Origin: Aquamicrobium zhengzhouense
GTDB taxonomy: Bacteria; Pseudomonadota; Alphaproteobacteria; Rhizobiales; Rhizobiaceae
Reading direction: 5' to 3'
Length of the DNA stretch: 64,000 nt
NCBI RefSeq assembly: GCF_016124105.1
Contig: NZ_JADGMQ010000001.1
Span: 186,001-250,000, forward strand
Positions 53,930 through 64,000 of the stretch are shown piece by piece. Positions within the stretch are counted from its first letter, which is position 1. Each line of letters starts with the position of its first letter. The notes under the pieces are model-generated. The model saw only the letters and a list, made by a program, of their open reading frames with translations, had not been told where the DNA came from and made no database searches. A program made the position numbers and the translations under genes.

Positions 53930-54535
53930 ATGTTCTATGAACCAGCCAAGGGCCACGGCCTTCCCCACGACCCGTTCAAGGCGCTGGTCTCGCCGCGCCC
54001 CATCGGCTGGATCTCGACCCAAAGCAACAGCGGCGTGCTGAACCTTGCGCCTTATTCGTTCTTCAACGCTATTGGCACCAATCCGCATATGGTCGTGTTC
54101 TGCTCCGAAGGGCCCAAGGATAGCTATCGCAATGCAGAGGAGACGGGGGAGTTCGTCGCCAATATTGTGACGAGCGATCTGATCGAGCAGATGAATGCCT
54201 CATCGGTCGACGCGCCGGCGGGCGTTTCAGAGTTCGAGTATGCGGGACTGACACCAGAGCCGTCGCGCCTTGTAAAACCGCCCCGCGTACGTGAGGCGCA
54301 CGCGGCTCTCGAATGTAGGGTCACCGAAATTCATCGTCCTAAAGCGCTCGATGGCAGCCTGACGGATCGATTGATGGTCTATGGTGAAGTTGTGGGAGTG
54401 TACATAGCGGACGATGCTTTGGTCGATGGAATGTTCGACGTCGTCAAGGCTGGGAATGTCTCCCGGCTCGGCTACTTAGACTTTTCGACCGTTACTCAAG
54501 TATTTCAGCGAACTCGCCCACGCTGGGAAGGGTGA
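53930..54535 (+). CDS. Flavin reductase-like FMN-binding protein
   Basis: A 201-residue protein of the flavin reductase / DIM6 family: FKALVSPRPIGWIST, NLAPYSFFNAIGTNPHMVVFC and EFVANIVTSDL are the FMN-binding signatures. It binds FMN and probably passes reducing power, perhaps to the adjacent nitroreductase. ATG 53930 has GAGG seven bases upstream; TTG 53924 is also in frame. Followed by 288 bases of sequence without a gene. Confidence 0.87.
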   Translation: MFYEPAKGHGLPHDPFKALVSPRPIGWISTQSNSGVLNLAPYSFFNAIGTNPHMVVFCSEGPKDSYRNAEETGEFVANIVTSDLIEQMNASSVDAPAGVSEFEYAGLTPEPSRLVKPPRVREAHAALECRVTEIHRPKALDGSLTDRLMVYGEVVGVYIADDALVDGMFDVVKAGNVSRLGYLDFSTVTQVFQRTRPRWEG

Positions 54536-54823
54536 TGCGGCAGGATTTGTAAGGTAAGGGTTGACTTCTTGTGCGTTTGAACCAACCTTAGCAATATGAA
54601 CACGCGCAAGCACACTCGTCTTTTTCGACCGTTTCCGATCGCGGAATAGCGGCCCCGGCTCGGCAAAAAGTCCCCGAGTCCGGGGAGCGTGCACACCTTC
54701 TCAGCGATATAGCATCCAGTTTTTGAGTGCCCGGTTACCGGGGTTTGGAATGCGCAGTTATGCGCGGCTGTCGTCCGGGATTCGCGTGAAAAGAATGAAT
54801 TCCCACCACTGAAAGTGAACAAA

Positions 54824-55219
54824 ATGGCTAAACCGAAGATTGTTATCGGAAAGTCTGACCACTCAAGGCTGACACAGCTTGCGAACGGTTTGCTTGAGCG
54901 CAAGCCCGAGGTCGCTGATCTGCTGCTGAACGAACTGGAACGCGCACGCGTCGCTGAAGATAAGAACGTTCCTGCGCATGTGATCCGCATGGGATCTAGG
55001 GTGACCTACAAGACCGCCGAGGGGCAGGAGCGTACAGTCACACTCGTTTTCCCCGGAGACGCTGATATTGAAAAGGGCTGGATTTCCATCCTCACCCCTA
55101 TCGGTACAGCGCTCCTTGGTCTCGCAGTCGATCAGAGCATCGACTTCACGACCAATGATGGGCGCCAGCACCGGTTGAACGTCGTCGCTGTCGATCAGGT
55201 GTCGGAACCAGCTGCCTGA
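54824..55219 (+). CDS. Rnk-like GreA/GreB C-terminal domain protein
   Basis: A 131-residue protein with an N-terminal helical segment (SRLTQLANGLLERKPEVADLLLNELERARV) and a GreA/GreB C-terminal beta domain (VIRMGSRVTYKT, LVFPGDADIEKGWISILTPIGTALLGL). This is the Rnk layout; Rnk binds RNA polymerase and affects nucleoside diphosphate kinase levels. A paralogue follows at 55380. ATG 54824 chosen over GTG 54815. Confidence 0.85.
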   Translation: MAKPKIVIGKSDHSRLTQLANGLLERKPEVADLLLNELERARVAEDKNVPAHVIRMGSRVTYKTAEGQERTVTLVFPGDADIEKGWISILTPIGTALLGLAVDQSIDFTTNDGRQHRLNVVAVDQVSEPAA

Positions 55220-55379
55220 ACTCAGGCGTAGCAAAGCGCGAACGAGCGGTATCTGCTCGTTCGCTGCCATAGGATGTATAGTTCTCTGCGAGGCTCAATC
55301 GCATGCGCCTACCTGATGCGGATAGATCGAGGCGCTCGTCCAAATTGACTTGAGCCTGGGGCTAATGCGGGAGGCGGAA

Positions 55380-55886
55380 ATGACGGTGGGATCTGTTGTT
55401 CGTCTATCGACGGACGACCATCGATTGCTCGAAAAGATCAGCCAGAGTGAAGATCACCCCAGCGGTAATTACGCTCTCATTCTCAATAAAAAGCTGGCGG
55501 CTTCGGAGATAGTTTCGCCGCAGAACATGCCAGATGATGTGGTCGTGACCGGATGCCGGGTCGTGTATTCGATCAATGGCGAGCGCAAGGGGCCGATGAT
55601 GCTCTCTCCGCAGCACGACGCGTTTTCGGTTTACTCGCTGCACGGACTGGCGTTGCTCGGCCGCAGGGTCGGCGAAGCCGTGGAAGTGCAGACCGAGACG
55701 GGGACGATAGAGCGCCTTGTGATCGAGCACGTCTTCAGTGCGGTGAAGACACCGTGCGCGAGTTCCGCAGTCCGCAGTGGTGATACTTCGGCAAATGTTA
55801 TTCCGATCCAATTCGGGCGACGTGCGGTTCAGCCGGTCGTCAGCCAGGGCGGAGATGACGACGATCCGGGTCCAAGCGCAGCCTGA
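55380..55886 (+). CDS. Diverged Rnk/GreA C-terminal domain paralogue
   Basis: A 168-residue protein with the same layout as the previous gene: VVRLSTDDHRLLEKIS, VVVTGCRVVYSINGE, and AFSVYSLHGLALLGRRVGEAVEV, but with a 35-residue low-complexity tail ending in DDDDPGPSAA. It probably binds RNA polymerase too. ATG 55380 follows GGGAGGCGG, an excellent ribosome site. It ends one base before the convergent CoA lyase gene. Confidence 0.72.
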   Translation: MTVGSVVRLSTDDHRLLEKISQSEDHPSGNYALILNKKLAASEIVSPQNMPDDVVVTGCRVVYSINGERKGPMMLSPQHDAFSVYSLHGLALLGRRVGEAVEVQTETGTIERLVIEHVFSAVKTPCASSAVRSGDTSANVIPIQFGRRAVQPVVSQGGDDDDPGPSAA

Positions 55887-55887
55887 G

Positions 55888-56757
55888 TTATCGCTCGATG
55901 AGCGCAGTCCTGGCGAGCACCCGCTGGGCGCGCTTGAAGTGAGGTAGATCGTACATTCGGCCGTCGATTGCGATGACGCCGGGATTTCCTTCGTTCTCAA
56001 ACGCACCGACCACCCGGCGCGCTTCGCTCACCTGGTCGGGTGACGGCGTAAACACCTCATTGATGATCGGGACCTGGGCAGGATGAATTGCCATACGCGC
56101 GGTGAAACCATCACGCGCACTGCTGACGCAATCCTTCAGGAAACCAGCTTCGTCGCGGAAGTCGGGATAGACCGTATCGATTGCCGGAAGCGCCGCTGCC
56201 GAGGCAGCGAGGATCGTGTTAACGCGAGCCAGGCGGAAAACTTCCGTATAGCTCCCGTCCTCAAGCCTGGTTGAAGAGGCACCTATCTCGGCAGACAGGT
56301 CTTCAGCGCCCCATGTGAGTCCCGCCAATCGGCTTTCGCCGCGGCCGTAGGTGGCGGCATTGAGTACGCCGAGTGGCGTTTCGGTTATGATTGGGATGAT
56401 CTGCGTGCTGCTATCCGGCATCCCATTCTCGGCCTCATGCACCCGAAGCTTAGCGGACAGTCTGCAAACATCATCGATGTGGTTCGACTTGGGGAGCATG
56501 ATCCCATCAGGAGCCGCCTCCATGATCGACCGAAGATCATCGTCGATGAGGCCTGTAGAAAGGTCATTTACCCGGACATAGATCGTGGCTCGTTCCTTAG
56601 CGTGCGGGATGAATGAGCTCGCCAGCGCTCTTGCGCTTTCCTTGTTCTCGGCGCCAACCGAATCTTCCAGATCAATGATCAGAACGTCAGCGTCGGAAGT
56701 CAGCGCCTTTTGAAGCTTTCGTTTCGAGTCGGCGGGGACGAAGAGGAGTGAACGCAT
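55888..56757 (-). CDS. CoA ester lyase (HpcH/HpaI aldolase, CitE/malyl-CoA lyase type)
   Basis: A 289-residue TIM-barrel lyase. MRSLLFVPADSKRKLQKAL, LIIDLEDSVGAENK, IYVRVNDLSTGL, IIPIITETPLGVLNA and GFTARMAIHPAQVPIINEVF are the family motifs, with the Mg-binding Glu/Asp and CoA-binding Arg. Acts on a C4 or C5 CoA ester such as malyl- or citramalyl-CoA. Its start overlaps the stop of the MaoC gene by one base, so the two work together. Confidence 0.9.
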   Translation of the reverse strand: MRSLLFVPADSKRKLQKALTSDADVLIIDLEDSVGAENKESARALASSFIPHAKERATIYVRVNDLSTGLIDDDLRSIMEAAPDGIMLPKSNHIDDVCRLSAKLRVHEAENGMPDSSTQIIPIITETPLGVLNAATYGRGESRLAGLTWGAEDLSAEIGASSTRLEDGSYTEVFRLARVNTILAASAAALPAIDTVYPDFRDEAGFLKDCVSSARDGFTARMAIHPAQVPIINEVFTPSPDQVSEARRVVGAFENEGNPGVIAIDGRMYDLPHFKRAQRVLARTALIER

Positions 56758-57209
56758 CAGGTCGGTCTCTTGTAGATCATGGTCTGCCGCAGGCAGCGGG
56801 CGACCAGAATGTTATTCTGATTGTAGGCTCGATGCTCCATTTCCACGATACCGCGATCCGGCTTTGATTTCGATGCTCGCACCCCTTTGATTTCAGTCTC
56901 CACGCGGATTGTGTCTCCGTGGAAAAGTGGGTGCGGAAACGACGTTTCCGTCATGCCAAGGTTAGCGACAATGGTCCCGAGGGTCGTGTCATGTACAGAG
57001 ATGCCGATCATCAGTCCTAGGGTGAAGAGGGAATTGACCAATGGCCGTCCCCACTCGCTTCTGGACGCATAGTCAAAATCAATATGGAGCGGCTGCGGGT
57101 TCATCGTCATCATCGAGAACAGCATGTTGTCGCTCTCGGTGATTGTCCGGGTCACCTGATGCCGAATGACGTGACCAACTTCAAATTCTTCAAGATAAAG
57201 TCCCGTCAT
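56757..57209 (-). CDS. MaoC-family hydratase
   Basis: A 150-residue hot-dog fold protein: ITESDNMLFSMMTMNPQPLHIDFDYA is the R-hydratase catalytic segment (Asp/His), then GRPLVNSLFTLGLMIGISV and FPHPLFHGDTIRVETEI. It likely hydrates an enoyl-CoA for the lyase encoded by the next gene. Single-domain form, unlike mesaconyl-CoA hydratase, which is about twice as long. Confidence 0.9.
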   Translation of the reverse strand: MTGLYLEEFEVGHVIRHQVTRTITESDNMLFSMMTMNPQPLHIDFDYASRSEWGRPLVNSLFTLGLMIGISVHDTTLGTIVANLGMTETSFPHPLFHGDTIRVETEIKGVRASKSKPDRGIVEMEHRAYNQNNILVARCLRQTMIYKRPT

Positions 57210-57335
57210 CGCGCTTCTCCTTTGTGAAAGGCAACCAGTGATAGCGTTGATGCCAGCTTAACAACTATGGTGAACCCTTCGTAAACCATTTTCGACTTAG
57301 CGTGCAGCGGGTTTGAGTGGTGTGGGCTGGCTGGA

Positions 57336-58478
57336 ATGGTCGTCAGGAAATTTCTCCATTGGCTGAACAGCGCGCCCGTTGCAGAGCGGGCTGCAGCGGC
57401 AACTGCACTCGCACGGGCGTTCGTGGAGCGTGAACTGCCATTCGAAGATCGATGTGCCGCGGAAGCTGCAATGACCTTACTTCTTGATGATCCTTCGCCG
57501 AAGGTGCGGGCAGCATTATCAGAGACGTTGTCGATGAGCAGAAACGCGCCGCACCATATCGTGGCAGCTCTCGCATCAGATCAGCCGGAAATCGCCCAAT
57601 TCGTTCTGGTTCGCTCACCCCAATTGTCGGATATGGATCTTGTCGACCTTGTCGCAACTTCCGGTGGGCGGTTGCAGGCGTTGATTGCCAGCCGGCCGAT
57701 CGTCTCTGCAAGCATTGCAGCCGCGATCGCTGAGGTTGGGGAGGTGGATGCGTGTATTGCACTTCTCAAGAATGACGGCGCGCATATTGCGGCGGTATCA
57801 TTCAGGCGCATTGCGGAAAGGCATGGAACACATGCCGGGCTACGCGAGGTGTTGCTCGCCGATCCGCGCCTACCTGGTGATTGCAGGCACATGCTCCTTC
57901 TGCGGGTCAGCGAGGCTCTGCAGAGCTCTCCCTTCGTTATTGCGTTGATGGGGAAGGCGCGGGCAGGGCAGGTAGCACGTGAGGCCTGCACTCGCGGTGC
58001 ACTGCTTTTGGCGGAGCACACCGACCCGCAAGAGCGTACCGCCCTGATCGAGCATCTGCGTTTGCGAGGTGAGCTGACGCCAGGTTTTCTCGTTCGCGCG
58101 GTGGCGCATGGAAAGATCGATTTTGTCGGATCGGTGATGATCCAATTGACTGGCGCGTCAGAGCGCCAGGTCCGCGCGCTTCTGGCCTCAGGGCGCGATG
58201 TGGCGGTGATCTCCCTATTCCGCAGGTGTGGCCTCACCGACGATTATGCGGGTGTCATCCTGCACGCCCTCAAGGTTTGGCGGGAGGTGGCTAACGAGGA
58301 ATGTGTAGCAGGTCCGCAGGAAGTCAGCTGGATGATGCTCAAACACTTGAATGCCGCGCCGGGGCAGGCCGGGCCCACGGAAGCTGACCGCGAACTCGCA
58401 TCGCTGATCAAGCGCATCCATCTCGAGGTCTTGCGCGACAACGCTCGAACTCACGCGATGGCGATCGCCGCTGCCTGA
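57336..58478 (+). CDS. DUF2336 domain protein
   Basis: A 380-residue helical-repeat protein typical of Alphaproteobacteria. The DUF2336 core covers about residues 30-250 (FVERELPFEDRCAAEAAMTLLLDDPSPKVRAALSETLS near residue 30, then LSDMDLVDLVA). HEAT-like repeats suggest a protein-binding scaffold; function unknown. Single gene, divergent from the MaoC gene and convergent with parE. Confidence 0.85.
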   Translation: MVVRKFLHWLNSAPVAERAAAATALARAFVERELPFEDRCAAEAAMTLLLDDPSPKVRAALSETLSMSRNAPHHIVAALASDQPEIAQFVLVRSPQLSDMDLVDLVATSGGRLQALIASRPIVSASIAAAIAEVGEVDACIALLKNDGAHIAAVSFRRIAERHGTHAGLREVLLADPRLPGDCRHMLLLRVSEALQSSPFVIALMGKARAGQVAREACTRGALLLAEHTDPQERTALIEHLRLRGELTPGFLVRAVAHGKIDFVGSVMIQLTGASERQVRALLASGRDVAVISLFRRCGLTDDYAGVILHALKVWREVANEECVAGPQEVSWMMLKHLNAAPGQAGPTEADRELASLIKRIHLEVLRDNARTHAMAIAAA

Positions 58479-58499
58479 GTGGACGGCTCCCAGTTCCGG

Positions 58500-60554
58500 T
58501 CAGATATCCAGTTCTTCGACGAACTCCGCACGCTCCTGAATGAAACGGAAGCGTAGCTCGGGCTTCGTGCCCATCAGTGCGTCGACCGACGCTTTAGTGG
58601 CGTCCGCATCGTCATGGATCTCGACGCGGAGCAGGGTCCGCTTGCCCTTGTCCATCGTCGTCTCCTTAAGCTGGCTGGCCATCATTTCGCCTAGACCCTT
58701 AAAGCGACCGATTTCGATCTTGCCGCGCCCGGTGAATTCGGTGCGCAGCAACTCATCCTTATGGGCATCGTCTCGTGCGTAGGCGACCTTCCCACCTTGG
58801 CTGATCCGATACAGGGGTGGAACAGCCAGGTAGAGATGGCCGTTTCGTATCAGCTGCGGCATCTCCTGATAGAAGAAGGTGATAAGGAGGGTCGCGATAT
58901 GAGCACCATCGACGTCCGCGTCAGTCATGATGATGATGCGGTCGTAACGGAGATCTTCCTCGCGATACCTCGAGCGCGTGCCGCAGCCGAGCGCCTGAAC
59001 GAGATCTGTGATCTGCTGGCTGCTGGCAAGCTTGTCGGCGCCAGCGCTCGCGACGTTCAGGATTTTGCCGCGCAGCGGTAGGACGGCCTGACTCGCGCGA
59101 TTGCGCGCCTGCTTCGCCGAGCCACCAGCCGAGTCACCCTCCACGATAAAGAGTTCCGCGCCTTGAGCGGCTGTTTGGGTGCAATCGGCCAGCTTGCCCG
59201 GCAGGCGAAGTTTGCGCACCGCAGACTTGCGGCTGACTTCTTTTTCCTGACGTCGCTTCAGGCGCTCATCTGCGCGCGCGATCACCCAATCTAGGAGCTT
59301 TGAGGATTCCTGCGGGTTGGCAGCGAGCCAGTGGTCAAACGCATCACGAATTGCGCTGTCTACGATCCGCTGGGCTTCTACGGTCGCAAGACGATCCTTC
59401 GTTTGCCCGACAAATTCCGGCTCACGAATGAAGACAGAAAGCATTCCAGCAGCCGAGATCATCACGTCATCGCCGGTAACGATCGCAGCACGTTTGTTGC
59501 CGATGAGTTCGCCATAGGCCTTCAAGCCACGAAGAAGAACGCTTCGGAATCCGAGTTCGTGAGTTCCGCCATCGGGAGTCGGGATGGTGTTACAGTATGA
59601 CTGGACGAAGCCGTCGCCGCCGAACCAGGAGACTGCCCATTCGACAGCGCCGTGACCACCCTGCTTTTCGGTCTTGCCGGAAAAAATCTCTCGGGTGACC
59701 TGGAAGTCCGAGCCGAGCGATGCCGCCAGATAATCCTTCAATCCACCCGGGAAGTGGAAGACGGCCTTGGTGGGCGTGTCGTCCTTGCCACTGATCAGTT
59801 CTGGTGCGCAGCTCCACCTTATTTCTACGCCGCCGAACAGATACGCCTTCGAGCGCGCCATCTTGAACAGCCGCGCCGGCTCGAACTTTACGTCCTTGCC
59901 AAAAATCTGCGGATCGGGGTGAAAACGAACTCGTGTGCCACGCCGATTATGAACGTCGCCGAGGTTTTCGAGCCCGCCCTGCGGCAGCCCGCGGGAAAAG
60001 CGTTGGCGAAACAGCTTCCGGCCGCGCGCAACTTCGACCTCAAGCAAGTCGGAAAGCGCGTTGACAACTGACACGCCGACGCCATGAAGGCCGCCGGACG
60101 TTTCATAGACCTTGGAATCAAATTTCCCGCCGGCGTGGAGCGTCGTCATAATGACTTCTAGCGCCGACTTATCCTTGTACTTCGGGTGCGGATCTACCGG
60201 GATACCGCGTCCGTTATCCGTGACGGACAGGAAGCCTTCAGCGTCGAGCTCAACCTCGATGAAAGTCGCGTGGCCAGCCACCGCCTCGTCCATCGAGTTG
60301 TCGATGACTTCTGCAAAAAGGTGGTGCAGCGCCTTCTCGTCTGTACCGCCAATGTACATGCCTGGACGGCGGCGTACGGGCTCAAGGCCCTCGAGAACCT
60401 CAATGTCGGCTGCATTGTAGCTCTCCTCACCACTGCGTGGTGCGGGAGCAACAGCTGGCGTCGCCGGGCGGCTCGCTGCCGCAGCCGGTTCTGCAGGCTT
60501 TGCTGCTGGCTGTTGCGGCGTGGAGATGCTGGCGAAAAGGTCTTGATCGTCCAT
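58500..60554 (-). CDS. parE: DNA topoisomerase IV subunit B
   Basis: A 684-residue type IIA topoisomerase ATPase subunit. A 45-residue Pro/Ala-rich lead precedes LEGLEPVRRRPGMYIGGTDEKALHHL; TDNGRGIPV and HAGGKFDSKVYETSGGLHGVG form the ATP site; EGDSAGGSAKQARNR and DADVDGAHIATLLITFFY form the TOPRIM domain. The missing GyrB insertion and the HIATLLITFFYQEM segment point to ParE rather than GyrB. Confidence 0.95.
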   Translation of the reverse strand: MDDQDLFASISTPQQPAAKPAEPAAAASRPATPAVAPAPRSGEESYNAADIEVLEGLEPVRRRPGMYIGGTDEKALHHLFAEVIDNSMDEAVAGHATFIEVELDAEGFLSVTDNGRGIPVDPHPKYKDKSALEVIMTTLHAGGKFDSKVYETSGGLHGVGVSVVNALSDLLEVEVARGRKLFRQRFSRGLPQGGLENLGDVHNRRGTRVRFHPDPQIFGKDVKFEPARLFKMARSKAYLFGGVEIRWSCAPELISGKDDTPTKAVFHFPGGLKDYLAASLGSDFQVTREIFSGKTEKQGGHGAVEWAVSWFGGDGFVQSYCNTIPTPDGGTHELGFRSVLLRGLKAYGELIGNKRAAIVTGDDVMISAAGMLSVFIREPEFVGQTKDRLATVEAQRIVDSAIRDAFDHWLAANPQESSKLLDWVIARADERLKRRQEKEVSRKSAVRKLRLPGKLADCTQTAAQGAELFIVEGDSAGGSAKQARNRASQAVLPLRGKILNVASAGADKLASSQQITDLVQALGCGTRSRYREEDLRYDRIIIMTDADVDGAHIATLLITFFYQEMPQLIRNGHLYLAVPPLYRISQGGKVAYARDDAHKDELLRTEFTGRGKIEIGRFKGLGEMMASQLKETTMDKGKRTLLRVEIHDDADATKASVDALMGTKPELRFRFIQERAEFVEELDI

Positions 60555-60712
60555 GAAAACCTGACGTGGGTAAGCTGCGAATCACGAACGATATTGGCAT
60601 GCTTCCTATTGGAAGGCGAAGCGAGTTCTTGTTCCGTTCGAGTGAAGGAGCTCGTTTATCCAGATAATAGAGGCGAGAATCCGGCGAGAGCGGAGCATTG
60701 TGTGCCGCAATG

Positions 60713-60742
60713 AAAAGGGGCGCCAGGTTTCCCGGGCGCCCC
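60713..60742 (-). terminator. Rho-independent terminator of the gcv operon
   Basis: In the minus-strand sense, GGGGCGCC pairs with GGCGCCCC around GGGAAACCT, followed directly by TTTTC. It lies seven bases past the gcvP stop. Confidence 0.88.
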
Positions 60743-60748
60743 ACCGTG

Positions 60749-63532
<2,784 letters not shown>

Positions 63533-63541
63533 GACCAGACC

Positions 63542-63910
63542 CTATCCAATGAGGGCGTTGTAGCCCGCCTCGTCCAGCAGTCCCTCAAGCTGGCTCTCAT
63601 CGCTGAGCTTCATCTTCCAAAGCCAGCCGTCACCTGTCGCTGCCGAATTGACGAGCGCAGGCTCTGCATTAAGCGCCTCGTTGACCTCGGCGACGTCGCC
63701 ATCGACTGGCGCGTAAACGTCGGATGCTGCCTTTACCGATTCCACGACAACAGCTGCGTCGCCTTTCGCAAAGGTGCGGCCAACTTCAGGCAGTTCAACG
63801 AAGACGAGGTCGCCGAGCTGTTCCTGCGCATAGTTGGTGATGCCAACCGTAGCGACGCCGTTCTCAACGCGAAGCCATTCGTGATCGTCGGTGTAATAAG
63901 TCGTTGCCAT
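63542..63910 (-). CDS. gcvH: Glycine cleavage system H protein
   Basis: A 122-residue lipoyl carrier. Lys60 in [11 protein letters not shown] is the lipoylated residue; [38 protein letters not shown] is the family N-terminus. Starts five bases after the gcvT stop and shares its operon. Confidence 0.97.
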   Translation of the reverse strand: MATTYYTDDHEWLRVENGVATVGITNYAQEQLGDLVFVELPEVGRTFAKGDAAVVVESVKAASDVYAPVDGDVAEVNEALNAEPALVNSAATGDGWLWKMKLSDESQLEGLLDEAGYNALIG

Positions 63911-63915
63911 GACAT

Positions 63916-64000
63916 TTATCCTTTGCGGTAGCGATGCTGCGTGAAGGGAAGAGGATGGACAGACAGCGGGACGCGGGTGCCGCGCACTTCTGCGTAAACG
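63916..64000 (-). CDS. gcvT: Aminomethyltransferase T protein, C-terminal end (partial)
   Basis: Only the last 28 codons are inside. Read from the minus strand the tail is [19 protein letters not shown] followed by TQHRYRKG and a TAA at 63918-63916, which matches the GcvT C-terminus. First gene of the gcvTHP operon; its promoter, and any glycine riboswitch, is outside the window. Confidence 0.88.
   Translation of the reverse strand, partial: VYAEVRGTRVPLSVHPLPFTQHRYRKG

Overview
The window is a chromosomal segment of an alphaproteobacterium, most likely a member of the Hyphomicrobiales (rhizobia-like). This rests on gene content and order: folE-hisI-patatin next to an IscU-like scaffold gene, yidD near thrS, a DUF2336 protein, a cobT/cobS/cobU salvage group, and an ExoF/ExoY-type exopolysaccharide (EPS) system. 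GTG and TTG starts are common. No rRNA, transposase, integrase or CRISPR array was seen.

Layout. (1) 1-10.06 kb, plus strand: the end of ugd followed by nine genes, most of them overlapping or touching (UDP-glucuronate epimerase, gmd, fcl, WcaI-like transferase, flippase, polymerase, acetyltransferase, two glycosyltransferases). This is a Wzx/Wzy-type polysaccharide operon that makes UDP-galacturonate and GDP-L-fucose. (2) 10.1-12.0 kb, minus strand: a two-gene module of phage or gene-transfer-agent origin (an RCAP_rcc01079-type spike base protein and a spike-like protein with an SGNH hydrolase domain), the most unusual feature of the window. (3) 12.2-12.8 kb: tRNA-Val and two tRNA-Asp genes, each tRNA-Asp with its own promoter. 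(4) 13-15.5 kb: a MarR regulator divergent from a 3-hydroxybenzoate 4-monooxygenase-like gene, with an inverted repeat between them. (5) 15.5-18 kb: cobT, cobS and cobU for the late cobalamin steps. (6) 18-43.1 kb: a second, larger EPS block. It holds two DegT aminotransferases, an epimerase, a WbpB/WbpE/WbpD-like set for a diacetamido-uronic acid, glycosyltransferases, an unrecognised 410-residue protein probably of alpha/alpha-toroid type, a WecG/TagA transferase, a WecC dehydrogenase, an ATPase / tyrosine-kinase-like / chain-length trio, a GMC oxidoreductase, the initiating transferase ExoY, an ExoF-like export protein and three regulators (two LuxR-type, one Crp/Fnr-type). (7) 42.7-43.9 kb: a tandem duplication of the exoF 3' end together with tRNA-Glu; the second exoF fragment has decayed. 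(8) 44-64 kb: housekeeping genes (M15-type lipoprotein, patatin, hisI, folE, IscU-like, LLM oxidoreductase, yidD, thrS, nitroreductase, flavin reductase, two Rnk-like proteins, CoA lyase plus MaoC, DUF2336, parE, gcvP-gcvH-gcvT).

How it fits together. Blocks 1 and 6 can supply nucleotide sugars, start assembly on the lipid carrier (ExoY), extend and decorate the unit, flip and polymerise it, control chain length and export it (ExoF). Regulators and palindromes cluster at the right end of block 6. The spike module sits between the two EPS blocks. In Rhodobacter the related head spikes bind capsule, so the location may be meaningful, but that is inference.
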